34,447 bases of DNA from Bacteroidales bacterium. GTDB taxonomy: Bacteria; Bacteroidota; Bacteroidia; Bacteroidales; Marinilabiliaceae. Positions 15,815 through 23,250 of the stretch are shown here, piece after piece. The stretch spans positions 1 to 34,447 of the forward strand of contig JAKSLE010000025.1 of the NCBI GenBank assembly GCA_024401365.1, read 5' to 3'. The notes beneath the pieces were generated by a model that ran no database searches, was not told where the DNA came from, and worked only from the letters and a program-made list of their open reading frames with translations. The position numbers and the translations under genes were made by a program. How positions within the stretch are numbered: position 1 is the stretch's first letter; every line of letters starts with the position of its first letter.

Positions 15815-16987
15815 ATGAGGTGCTTCTTACTAATTATTGTTAGTATACTTTTAGGCGTGTTTACTACAGTTAGGGCTGATGATGAGCCTTTTGAATTGAG
15901 TAAACACGCTCAATTTAGTTTACTAACGTGTGGTCCGGGCGAGGAGTTGTATACTGCTTTTGGTCATACTGCTATTCGTTTACAGGATGATTCAGTAAAC
16001 ATCGATATCACGTTCAACTATGGTACTTTCGATTTTAACACGCCTAATTTCTACCTGAAATTTATGAATGGCGAACTGGATTATCTCTTGTCTGTATCTC
16101 AAACCGAACGCTTTTTTAAATCGTATCAACGCGAAAATCGTGAGGTACGCGAGGCTGTAATTCTTCTTAGCCCTGAGGAGAAGTCCGATTTGTGGGAGCG
16201 CTTGTATACTAATATGTTGCCTGAGAATCGTGCTTATAGGTACGACTTCTTTTTCGATAATTGCGCAACTCGCGTGAGGGACTTGCTATTCAGTATCAAG
16301 GGATTACCTCTCGATTATGAGTCTACTGGCGTGACTTATCGCGAACTTATCCACGAGAAAAATACCTCTGATAGCTGGTCGGCTCAGGGTATCGACCTCC
16401 TCTTGGGCGCTAATACCGATTCTATAGCTTCCAAAAATGGTAGAACTTTCTTGCCAGATTACCTCGAAGCTATGTGCTTGGAAAAGGGTATCATAGATCA
16501 ACCTAAAACTATATTGCCTCAGGGTGGTTTTGTGGAGGAAGAGACGGTAAACATTCCTAATTTGTTGTTCTTTTCGTTGTTTATACTTACAGTTGCTTAC
16601 ACTGTTTACCAATTTGTAAGGAGGTCAACTGATAAAGTGTATGATTATGTCTTGTTTACTGCCACTATTTTGCTTTCTTTGTTGTTCGCTTACATGTGGT
16701 TCGTCTCTAGCCACCTTATTTGTAAGTGGAACTGGAACGTATTGTGGGCTTCCCCATTGCTTATTTTATTGCTAATTGACATAATTCGCGAGAATCCGAT
16801 AAAACGTATCGTAGTCAACATTTGTTTGCTAGACGCCTCTCTCGTCGCGTTTATTATGTTAAGTGCTTTTTCAGTTGAATCCTTCTCTAATATAGCATGG
16901 TTCTCTGCTGGAGCTATCGCAGTGCGTATCAACTATATTCTTTACTATACTTGTAGACAAAGTATATGCACATTTAGCAAAAAATAA
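15815..16987 (+). CDS. DUF4105 membrane protein
   Basis: A 390-residue envelope protein. It has a signal peptide (1-21, MRCFLLIIVSILLGVFTTVRA), a periplasmic DUF4105 domain (about 28-240) and five hydrophobic helices in the C-terminal 140 residues. The domain has the conserved His51 (TAFGHTAIRL) and Cys150 (YDFFFDNCATRVRD), which resemble a thiol-hydrolase pair of an NlpC/P60-like fold. DUF4105 is related to the N-terminal part of the maturation factor for Bifidobacterium lacto-N-biosidase. Its function in Bacteroidota is not established. It has an unusually high density of GTwwAC words, about thirteen in 1.2 kb, and lower GC than pyrD. It probably shares the pyrK-pyrD transcript. Confidence 0.87.
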   Translation: MRCFLLIIVSILLGVFTTVRADDEPFELSKHAQFSLLTCGPGEELYTAFGHTAIRLQDDSVNIDITFNYGTFDFNTPNFYLKFMNGELDYLLSVSQTERFFKSYQRENREVREAVILLSPEEKSDLWERLYTNMLPENRAYRYDFFFDNCATRVRDLLFSIKGLPLDYESTGVTYRELIHEKNTSDSWSAQGIDLLLGANTDSIASKNGRTFLPDYLEAMCLEKGIIDQPKTILPQGGFVEEETVNIPNLLFFSLFILTVAYTVYQFVRRSTDKVYDYVLFTATILLSLLFAYMWFVSSHLICKWNWNVLWASPLLILLLIDIIRENPIKRIVVNICLLDASLVAFIMLSAFSVESFSNIAWFSAGAIAVRINYILYYTCRQSICTFSKK

Positions 16988-16997
16988 CAAAACCTAC

Positions 16998-17029
16998 TTT
17001 GTATATAATAGTTGAGTGTCGTAATTTTG
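16998..17029 (+). promoter_or_regulatory. aroQ promoter
   Basis: TTTG (16998-17001), a 20-bp spacer and TAATTTTG (17022-17029) form a textbook Bacteroidota promoter, 26 bp before the aroQ ATG. Confidence 0.75.
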
Positions 17030-17055
17030 CACAATCAAAATAAGATCTTTAATCG

Positions 17056-17490
17056 ATGAAAGTGCTAATTATCAATGGTCCTAACTTGAACCTCCTAGGC
17101 GTACGTGAGCCCGGCATCTATGGTGCAAGAGGATTTGAAGAATATCTTGCTGAACTTAACAGCAGATATGCTGACGTGTTATCTATAGAGTACTTTCAGA
17201 GTAATCACGAAGGTAGTATTATCGACAAACTACACGAGAATGGCTTCGGCCAGGTAGATGGTATCGTCCTCAATGCTGGTGCTTATACCCATACTTCAGT
17301 AGCTATTGCCGACGCTATCTCAGCTATCAATACTCCTGTGATAGAGGTACATATATCAAACGTACATAGGCGCGAGGAGTTCCGTCGCCATTCTTATATT
17401 TCACCTTCATGCGTCGGTGTTATAGCTGGTTTCGGCCTCGATTCTTATAGATTAGGTATCGAAGCTATCCGTGAGCGCGCCAAAAAATAA
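17056..17490 (+). CDS. aroQ: 3-dehydroquinate dehydratase, type II
   Basis: A 144-residue type II dehydroquinase, which removes water from 3-dehydroquinate in the shikimate pathway. It forms dodecamers in the cytoplasm. Family motifs are INGPNLNLLGVREPGIYG (including the catalytic Tyr23 and flexible loop), FQSNHEGSIID, LNAGAYTHTSVAI and EVHISNVHRREEFR (His for substrate binding). Length is typical. It has its own promoter, and pyruvate kinase follows 39 bp downstream. The two could be cotranscribed, but pyk has much stronger codon bias. Confidence 0.97.
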   Translation: MKVLIINGPNLNLLGVREPGIYGARGFEEYLAELNSRYADVLSIEYFQSNHEGSIIDKLHENGFGQVDGIVLNAGAYTHTSVAIADAISAINTPVIEVHISNVHRREEFRRHSYISPSCVGVIAGFGLDSYRLGIEAIRERAKK

Positions 17491-17529
17491 TTCATACAAA
17501 AGACAATAAAAGACTTTAAAGCATACAAA

Positions 17530-18963
17530 ATGACAAAGAAGTTAACCAAAATCGTAGCTACGATTGCAGATAACAAGTGTGATGTAGAGTTCATCCGTTC
17601 TCTACACAATGCTGGTATGAACGTTGTTCGTATGAACACAGCACACCAGATGCCAGAGACATCAGAGGAGATCGTTAAGAACGTTCGTAAGGTCTCTAAC
17701 AAGATTGCTATCCTCGTTGATACAAAGGGCCCAGAGGTACGTACAGTTGCTGGCGACGGTCCTATCGAGTTCGTAGCAGGTAACAAGATTATCGTTAAGG
17801 GTGAGCCAAATACAAAGTCTACTAACGAGTGCCTTTGCGTTTCTTACGAGGGCTTCGTAAACGACCTCGAGGTTGGTAAGCGTATTCTTATCGACGATGG
17901 TGATGTTTCACTCGTTGTTGAGGAGAAGAAGGCAGATCACCTCGTATGTTCTATCGAAAACACAGGTTCAATCAACGGCCGTAAGTCAGTTAACGTTCCA
18001 GGCGTTTCTATCAAGCTCCCTTCATTGACAGAGAAGGACCGCAAGTTCGTTGAGTGGGCTATCAAGGTTAAGCTTGACTTCATTGCACACTCTTTCGTTC
18101 GTTCTGCAAAGGACGTTAAGGAGATTCAGGATATTCTCGACGCACACAACTCACCAATCAAGATCATCTCTAAGATTGAGAACCAGGAGGGTGTTGATAA
18201 CATCGACGAGATCATCGAGGCTTCATACGGTATCATGGTAGCTCGTGGTGATATGGGTATCGAGATTCCTTACCAGAAGGTTCCATTCATTCAGCGTGCT
18301 CTTATCCGTAAGTGTATCGAGGCTAAGAAGCCAGTTATCGTGGCTACTCAGATGCTTCACACAATGATCAAGAACCCTCGTCCTACTCGTGCCGAGATCT
18401 CGGATATCGCAAACGCTATCTATAGCCGTACCGACGCTATCATGCTTTCAGGTGAGACAGCTTACGGTAACTACCCAGTTGAGGCTGTTACAGTAATGAA
18501 CAATATCGCTCGTGAGTCTGAGTCTTACAAGGATACTCGTAACGATATCCCAGTTCCTTCTTCAAAGAACGAGGTTACAACTTACTTGGCTGAGACTGCT
18601 GTAGGTGCTTCTCGCAACCTCCCAATCAAGGCTATCTTGACAGACTCTTTCACAGGTAAGGCTGCTCGCTATATCGCTGCTTTTCGTTCTGCAGTTCCTG
18701 TATACGCATTGGCATATGAGGAGCGTGTAGCACGTGAGCTCTCTCTCTCATTCGGTGTATTTGCTGAGTATATCGGCGAGGGTCACAACAAGAGCGAGAT
18801 GTTGAAGCAGACTATCGAGCGTCTCTTGGCTAACAACGAGCTCTCTAATTCAGACCTCGTTTCTTACATCGGTGGTTCATACGGTATCGGTGGTGGTACA
18901 ACATTCGTTGAAATCCTCACTGTAGAAAACCTCCTCAAGAAGATCGATAGCTACATGAACTAA
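17530..18963 (+). CDS. pyk: Pyruvate kinase
   Basis: A 477-residue glycolytic enzyme that converts phosphoenolpyruvate and ADP to pyruvate and ATP. The barrel and B domain are seen from KIVATIADNKCDVEFIRSL through VRMNTAHQ, LVDTKGPEVRT, KIENQEGVDNIDEI, VARGDMGIEIP and the signature KKPVIVATQMLHTMIKNPRPTRAE. The C-terminal regulatory domain ends at VENLLKKIDSYMN. The sequence uses a narrow set of codons (GAG, AAG, CGT, ATC), which suggests very high expression. A strong terminator follows. Confidence 0.97.
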   Translation: MTKKLTKIVATIADNKCDVEFIRSLHNAGMNVVRMNTAHQMPETSEEIVKNVRKVSNKIAILVDTKGPEVRTVAGDGPIEFVAGNKIIVKGEPNTKSTNECLCVSYEGFVNDLEVGKRILIDDGDVSLVVEEKKADHLVCSIENTGSINGRKSVNVPGVSIKLPSLTEKDRKFVEWAIKVKLDFIAHSFVRSAKDVKEIQDILDAHNSPIKIISKIENQEGVDNIDEIIEASYGIMVARGDMGIEIPYQKVPFIQRALIRKCIEAKKPVIVATQMLHTMIKNPRPTRAEISDIANAIYSRTDAIMLSGETAYGNYPVEAVTVMNNIARESESYKDTRNDIPVPSSKNEVTTYLAETAVGASRNLPIKAILTDSFTGKAARYIAAFRSAVPVYALAYEERVARELSLSFGVFAEYIGEGHNKSEMLKQTIERLLANNELSNSDLVSYIGGSYGIGGGTTFVEILTVENLLKKIDSYMN

Positions 18964-18993
18964 TCAAAGTCCATAGTAGTACGACAGATAATC

Positions 18994-19035
18994 AAAACCG
19001 TTCCAAGTACCCTTGGGACGGTTTTCTTATTTTTA
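18994..19035 (+). terminator. Terminator of pyk
   Basis: A 14-bp stem, AAAACCGTTCCAAG (18994-19007) with CTTGGGACGGTTTT (19012-19025, one G-T), is followed by a T-rich tail. Confidence 0.85.
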
Positions 19036-19052
19036 TATACCTTATATAAAAC

Positions 19053-19084
19053 ACAAAAAAAGGCGCATCCCATAAAGATGCGCC
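19053..19084 (-). terminator. Terminator of the DUF4301 gene
   Basis: On the minus strand GGCGCATC (complement of 19077-19084) pairs with GATGCGCC (complement of 19062-19069), followed by seven T. It faces the pyk terminator and insulates the two converging genes. Confidence 0.85.
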
Positions 19085-19110
19085 TATATAATTTAAGGTT
19101 TATACCCAAA

Positions 19111-20574
19111 TTATGCTGGCTGATGCTGTGGACGAAGAAGATCCATAACAGTCTTCACAGGATTGAATGTCTCAACTGGAACCTCAACAAAGAATGTCAA
19201 CCAGTTAGCCATAGCACCATTCCAAAGTCCAGGAAGCTCCATAGCCTTCAAATCCTTGCCATTCAAACTCTTGTATGAGATAAATCCAGCATTCTTATCC
19301 ACAAACTGCTTCAGGTCATACTTCTTGCCTTTCCTGTCTGTAATGCAGCAGAACAAATCAACTGGATTGAAGTGTGTGCTCTGCTTCATCAAATCAGCAT
19401 CCTTAGGATCAATCTGCGCACTCTCTACAACTTGTAGCGTTACCTTGCCATCAGAACCCTTTGTCCAGAATGGACCTCCACCTGGCTCACCTTCATTCTT
19501 TACCATGCCACAAACTCGCAATGGCCTGTCAAGTATCTCATATACAGCCTTGGCATCAAGATTCTCTGTAGGCAGTTTCAACTCCTTAGCAATGAAATCT
19601 TGTGCCTCTTTCAACGCACCATTCTCTCCCTTGTCCAACTTCAGAAGTATAGCGTCAACCATTTTTTTGCGAGCAACCGCATAGCCGGCTATAACCTTCT
19701 TGTACTTTGTCGTAATAGGCAAAAGATGCTGCTGAGCTACATTGTCTATATTTTTTATAAATACATAGTCCGCATTTATGTCACCAAGATTCTCTATCAA
19801 CGCACCATGACCACCCGGACGGAATACAAGATTTCCATTCTCATCCCTGAATGGCTCATTCTCCATAGTCGCAGCTAATGTGTCTGTCGATGGCTTCTGG
19901 AACGAATATGTGATATTCACCTTCTTGTTCATGTGCTCCTCAACAAACTTCTGCGTAGGCTTCAATGCCTCTTTGAACAAGTCAAGATGTTGTGGTGATA
20001 CTGTAAAATGCAAATTCACTTCAGCACCGGAACTAGCATAGTTTACACCCTCAATAATGTGCTCTTCAGCAGCCGTAAGGTTGCCTGTAGGGTAGTGATG
20101 GAACAACAAAACACCCTTCGGCTTCTGCCCATAGCCTAGTCCGTCTGCATCAAGCATAAGTCTGATTTTATCAGCCTCACTTGTAGGCTTTTTCGCCTCT
20201 ATATCAGCACCAAACGCAAATTTATCCGTGCTTGCCAAGAATTGCGCATAAGGCTTGTCTTTCGCCATATCTGCCTGCTTCGCAGCATCTGCATTCCTGA
20301 ATTCAAACATCTGCTTGAACATTCTTGTAGCAGCACCAGAAGCCGGTATAAACTTCACTACTTTCTTGCCATCTTTAGCAAGACTGTTCTCATAAATCTC
20401 AGCATATGACACCGCTTGAGCCTCGTCTACTCGCGCTATGCCATCTCCAATAGTCGCTGCACGCTTAATATCTGCAAACGGAAAACCACTCTTGAACTGC
20501 GCAAGCTGTTGCTCTACCTGCGCAACCTCAATTCCCTTCTGCTTGAGAAGTTCTCTATCCTTATCTGTCAACAT
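19111..20574 (-). CDS. DUF4301 family protein
   Basis: A 487-residue cytoplasmic protein of the Bacteroidota DUF4301 family, recognised from its start (DKDRELLKQKGIEVAQVEQQLAQFKSGFP) and the conserved FIPASGAATRMFK segment (about 84-96). That segment resembles the G-rich nucleotide loop of sugar nucleotidyltransferases (GxGxRM...K). Further features are LLFHHYP, NLVFRPGGHGALIENL and EPGGGPFW. These would suit a UTP/sugar-phosphate-binding nucleotidyltransferase-like fold, but the reaction is not known to me. No signal peptide. It is transcribed alone with its own terminator, convergent with pyk and divergent from HU. Confidence 0.85.
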   Translation of the reverse strand: MLTDKDRELLKQKGIEVAQVEQQLAQFKSGFPFADIKRAATIGDGIARVDEAQAVSYAEIYENSLAKDGKKVVKFIPASGAATRMFKQMFEFRNADAAKQADMAKDKPYAQFLASTDKFAFGADIEAKKPTSEADKIRLMLDADGLGYGQKPKGVLLFHHYPTGNLTAAEEHIIEGVNYASSGAEVNLHFTVSPQHLDLFKEALKPTQKFVEEHMNKKVNITYSFQKPSTDTLAATMENEPFRDENGNLVFRPGGHGALIENLGDINADYVFIKNIDNVAQQHLLPITTKYKKVIAGYAVARKKMVDAILLKLDKGENGALKEAQDFIAKELKLPTENLDAKAVYEILDRPLRVCGMVKNEGEPGGGPFWTKGSDGKVTLQVVESAQIDPKDADLMKQSTHFNPVDLFCCITDRKGKKYDLKQFVDKNAGFISYKSLNGKDLKAMELPGLWNGAMANWLTFFVEVPVETFNPVKTVMDLLRPQHQPA

Positions 20575-20697
20575 ACCTCTTAGTTTAAGTCATTGTTAAT
20601 AACTCTTAAAGTTAAGTATTTTGTCAATACCTTATCTCTAATTTACTCTTAATAACGAAAAAAATTCAAAAACGTTTCTTTTTTGGATAAAGGTTTG

Positions 20698-20705
20698 TAC
20701 CTTTG
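20698..20705 (+). promoter_or_regulatory. Putative -7 box of the HU promoter
   Basis: TACCTTTG fits TAnnTTTG, 54 bp before the HU start. The 179 bp between the DUF4301 and HU starts hold both divergent promoters. Confidence 0.5.
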
Positions 20706-20759
20706 TGCGCTCTTTTAGAGCAAACAACGTAAAGTACACATTATTAACATATACAAGAG

Positions 20760-21053
20760 ATGACAAAAGCAGATATTGTTAACGAAGTAGCTAAAGGTAC
20801 CGGAATTGAGAAGGTAATGGTTCAGAAGATTATTGAGGCTTTCATGGACTCAGTTAAGACTTCTATGGAGAACGGTAATGATGTATTCCTCCGTGGATTC
20901 GGTAGCTTCGTTATCACAAAGCGTGCAGCTAAGACAGCACGAAACATTTCAAAGAATACAACTATCGTAATCCCAGAGCGTTTCGTTCCTGTGTTCAAGC
21001 CTTCTAAGGAGTTCGCCGAAGAAGTTACTAAGAGCAACGCAAAGAAGAAGTAA
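20760..21053 (+). CDS. HU-family DNA-binding protein
   Basis: A 97-residue HU/IHF-type nucleoid protein that bends and compacts DNA as a dimer. It begins MTKADIVNEVAKGTGIEKVMVQ, has the family signature around FLRGFGSFVITKRAAKTARNI (about 42-64), and ends VFKPSKEFAEEVTKSNAKKK. The beta-arm segment NISKNTTIVIPERFVPVFKPS replaces the usual NPxTG core with SKNTTIVIPE, so the arm tip lacks the intercalating NP proline in its standard context. This is common in Bacteroidota HU paralogues. It lies upstream of the small basic protein and RNase G. Confidence 0.95.
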   Translation: MTKADIVNEVAKGTGIEKVMVQKIIEAFMDSVKTSMENGNDVFLRGFGSFVITKRAAKTARNISKNTTIVIPERFVPVFKPSKEFAEEVTKSNAKKK

Positions 21054-21188
21054 TTATCAACTTCATTTTTTTAGAAATATTGTCCCATCATAGGGTGCCG
21101 TCAAAAGTAGGGTAGTCCCCTGCACGACTCACTCTTCACGGGTCAAGATAATATTAACTGATTGTTTAACCCCATAAATCTAAGTGTC

Positions 21189-21275
21189 ATGCCAAACGGT
21201 AAGAAGCATAAGAGACATAAGATGGCAACTCACAAGCGTAAAAAGAGATTGAGATTGAACCGCCACAAGCATTAA
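21189..21275 (+). CDS. AURKAIP1/COX24-like basic mini-protein, 28 aa
   Basis: The frame encodes MPNGKKHKRHKMATHKRK followed by KRLRLNRHKH; almost two thirds of the residues are Lys, Arg or His. The pattern matches the very short Bacteroidota proteins annotated with an AURKAIP1/COX24 C-terminal domain, which in mitochondria belongs to ribosomal protein mS38. A ribosome-associated role is inferred. It lies between HU and RNase G, 135 bp after HU. It is too short for most gene finders and easy to miss. Confidence 0.82.
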   Translation: MPNGKKHKRHKMATHKRKKRLRLNRHKH

Positions 21276-21317
21276 TCAATCAATCCTTTTCACACTAGTG
21301 CAACTAGCATCTAATGT

Positions 21318-21381
21318 AAAAAGATCTAGAAGAGCTTCGGTTGGCCAAATCTTTTTGACAAAGCACTACTGAAGCTTTTCT
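21318..21381 (+). promoter_or_regulatory. Structured RNase G leader, possible pseudoknot
   Basis: Two helices can form in the 143-nt region before the rng start: AAAAAGAT (21318-21325) with ATCTTTTT (21349-21356), and AGAAGAGCTTC (21328-21338) with GAAGCTTTTCT (21371-21381, 10 of 11 Watson-Crick plus one G-T). The second helix begins inside the loop of the first and ends outside it. They therefore either form an H-type pseudoknot or are alternatives. Known RNase E genes control themselves through 5-prime hairpins. Confidence 0.45.
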
Positions 21382-21418
21382 TGTTTTAAAAACGTTCTTT
21401 GAAATAATTGAGATTAAC

Positions 21419-22954
21419 GTGAACGCAGAACTATTTATTCATGTTAGTCCCGAGGAGATGACTATCGCTCTCCTTGAGGACAAACGATTGGTGGAATTGC
21501 GTAAAGAGAAACGTAACGTTCAATTCGAAGTGGGTGATATCTACGTCGGTAAAGTACGTAAACTTATGCCTGGCCTCAACGCCGCATTCGTTAACGTAGG
21601 ATACGAAAAAGACGCCTTCCTCCATTACCTCGACCTTGGACAACAGTTCCGTACTCAACAGAAATTCCTTAAGCAGGTCATCGATCAGCGCAATCGTAAT
21701 CAGAATGAGTTGCCTCACGTGCGTCGTGAAAACGACATCGACAAAAACGGAACAATTACCGATGTACTCCAACCTGGTGAAGAGGTTTTGGTCCAAGTAG
21801 CAAAAGAGCCTATATCAACTAAGGGTCCTAGACTGACTTCCGAAATTTCTCTCGCAGGCAGAAATCTTGTCCTAATGCCTTTCTGTGACAAGATATCTGT
21901 AAGTAAAAAAATTAAATCAGGAGCAGAGCGCAACAGACTCCGTTCAATCCTTCAAAAGGTTAAGGCCAAAGATATGGGTATGATTATTCGTACAGTGGCC
22001 GAAAACGCTACAGAGGAGGATTTGGTAGGGGAGTATGAATTGTTGTACCAAAGGTGGGTTAAATGTGCCAATAAAGTAGGCGAGGTGCGTCCTCCAGCTT
22101 TGGCACTAAGCGAAATGGAACGAGCTAATGCCATGCTTCGCGACCTTCTTAGCCCCGATTTCAACACAATTTACGTCGACGACGAGGATGTTTATGAGCA
22201 GGTTCGTAATTATGTGGCTCAAATCGATCCCGATCGCCTGAATATCGTAAAATCGTACAGCGGTACCGTCTCAATGTTCGATGCCTTCAATATCGAAAAG
22301 CAGATTCGCCAATCTTGCGGTAAAGCCGTATCTTTCAAAAGTGGCGCTTATCTGATTATCGAAACGACAGAGGCCCTCAATGTAATTGACGTTAATAGCG
22401 GTAATAAGTCCAAAAGCGCGTCAGATCAGGAGAATAACGCTCTCGAAGTAAATCTGGCAGCCGCCGACGAAATCGCTCGCCAACTTCGTCTGCGCGATAT
22501 GGGTGGTATAGTAGTGGTCGACTTCATTGATATGCAGTCTAGCGAAAACCGTACTAAATTGTACGAACGCATGAAAACCGCTATGGCCAACGATAAAACT
22601 AAGCACAATATTCTCCCGCTTAGCAAATTCGGCCTCATGCAGATCACCCGCCAACGCGTACGCCCTGTCATGAATATCGATACTACCGAGGTTTGCCCAA
22701 CTTGTATGGGTAAAGGTCATATCGAGACGTCTGTTAACTTGCCCGAGATGATTGAAAACGCAATCAAACAAGAGGCCGCCCATAAGGACGCTAAGGGACG
22801 CTTGGAGGTCGTATGTAATCCTTTTATATACGCTTACCTCAAAAAGGGATTCCCAAGCACAATCCTTAAGTGGAAATGGAGATACTCCTTGAGCCTCAAA
22901 GTGCGACCATCAGCTTCTTTGGGTATTGTCGAATACAAAATTTCACGAGGCTGA
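21419..22954 (+). CDS. rng: Ribonuclease G/E family endoribonuclease
   Basis: A 511-residue single-strand endoribonuclease of the RNase G type, acting in rRNA maturation and mRNA decay. The start is GTG 21419, which gives the family N-terminus MNAELFIHVSPEEMTIALLEDKRLVEL. An S1 domain (about 36-130) follows, with an insertion of charged residues, then 5-prime sensor and DNase I-like catalytic domains with VIDVNSGNK and GGIVVVDFIDM holding the two Mg-binding Asp residues. The zinc link CPTCMGKGH has both cysteines. The length is that of RNase G; the long RNase E scaffold is absent. It is preceded by a long structured leader and followed by a strong terminator. Confidence 0.95.
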   Translation: MNAELFIHVSPEEMTIALLEDKRLVELRKEKRNVQFEVGDIYVGKVRKLMPGLNAAFVNVGYEKDAFLHYLDLGQQFRTQQKFLKQVIDQRNRNQNELPHVRRENDIDKNGTITDVLQPGEEVLVQVAKEPISTKGPRLTSEISLAGRNLVLMPFCDKISVSKKIKSGAERNRLRSILQKVKAKDMGMIIRTVAENATEEDLVGEYELLYQRWVKCANKVGEVRPPALALSEMERANAMLRDLLSPDFNTIYVDDEDVYEQVRNYVAQIDPDRLNIVKSYSGTVSMFDAFNIEKQIRQSCGKAVSFKSGAYLIIETTEALNVIDVNSGNKSKSASDQENNALEVNLAAADEIARQLRLRDMGGIVVVDFIDMQSSENRTKLYERMKTAMANDKTKHNILPLSKFGLMQITRQRVRPVMNIDTTEVCPTCMGKGHIETSVNLPEMIENAIKQEAAHKDAKGRLEVVCNPFIYAYLKKGFPSTILKWKWRYSLSLKVRPSASLGIVEYKISRG

Positions 22955-22990
22955 CGTTTTTTCTAAACGAATGCAACTCTAACTTTTTCT

Positions 22991-23029
22991 AGCACCATAT
23001 AAGAGCAATATCTTATATGGTGCTTTTTT
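22991..23029 (+). terminator. Terminator of rng
   Basis: A perfect 14-bp stem, AGCACCATATAAGA (22991-23004) with TCTTATATGGTGCT (23011-23024), closes a 6-nt loop and is followed by T6. The remaining gap to 23250 holds only the next promoter. Confidence 0.9.
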
Positions 23030-23206
23030 ATTCGATCATTCGCACGTGCCACTACCCTCATTATCAGGATATTAACTCTAAGAATTTGTATTATGTTAAC
23101 CAGGGTGTCCGAATAACATAGGGGAGTGCTATATTCACTTCATTATTCTCCTATTTCACCATAGTTAATAAATATAAACGCTCTTCTTTATAAAACACAA
23201 ATTGTA

Positions 23207-23214
23207 TAATTTTG
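23207..23214 (+). promoter_or_regulatory. Putative -7 box of the sugar kinase promoter
   Basis: TAATTTTG, 36 bp before the kinase ATG, matches TAnnTTTG. No good -33 was seen. Confidence 0.45.
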
Positions 23215-23250
23215 TACTGTTCTATAAAACAATGAACAGCAACAAATAAA

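Larger units (their letters stand above)
12752..16659. repeat. Dense field of GTAAAC/GTTTAC/GTATAC hexamers
   Basis: By eye there are about 25 GTAAAC or GTTTAC and 9 GTATAC words in 3.9 kb, in both orientations. Their first bases are at 12752, 12764, 12795, 13625, 13828, 13838, 13871, 13915, 13938, 13951, 13961, 13983, 14001, 14034, 14633, 14659, 14884, 15086, 15144, 15166, 15343, 15445, 15794, 15843, 15859, 15900, 15918, 15949, 15978, 15995, 16204, 16547, 16604 and 16654. In the other 30 kb I found about seven GTAAAC/GTTTAC and about five GTATAC. They occur in promoters and inside pyrK, pyrD and the DUF4105 gene. A binding-site array is inferred. Confidence 0.65.

Noticed and set aside
22850-22954. 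Frameshift at the end of rng
   Set aside because: The C-terminus first looked unusual, but the protein length and ending (YSLSLKVRPSASLGIVEYKI) fit RNase G.
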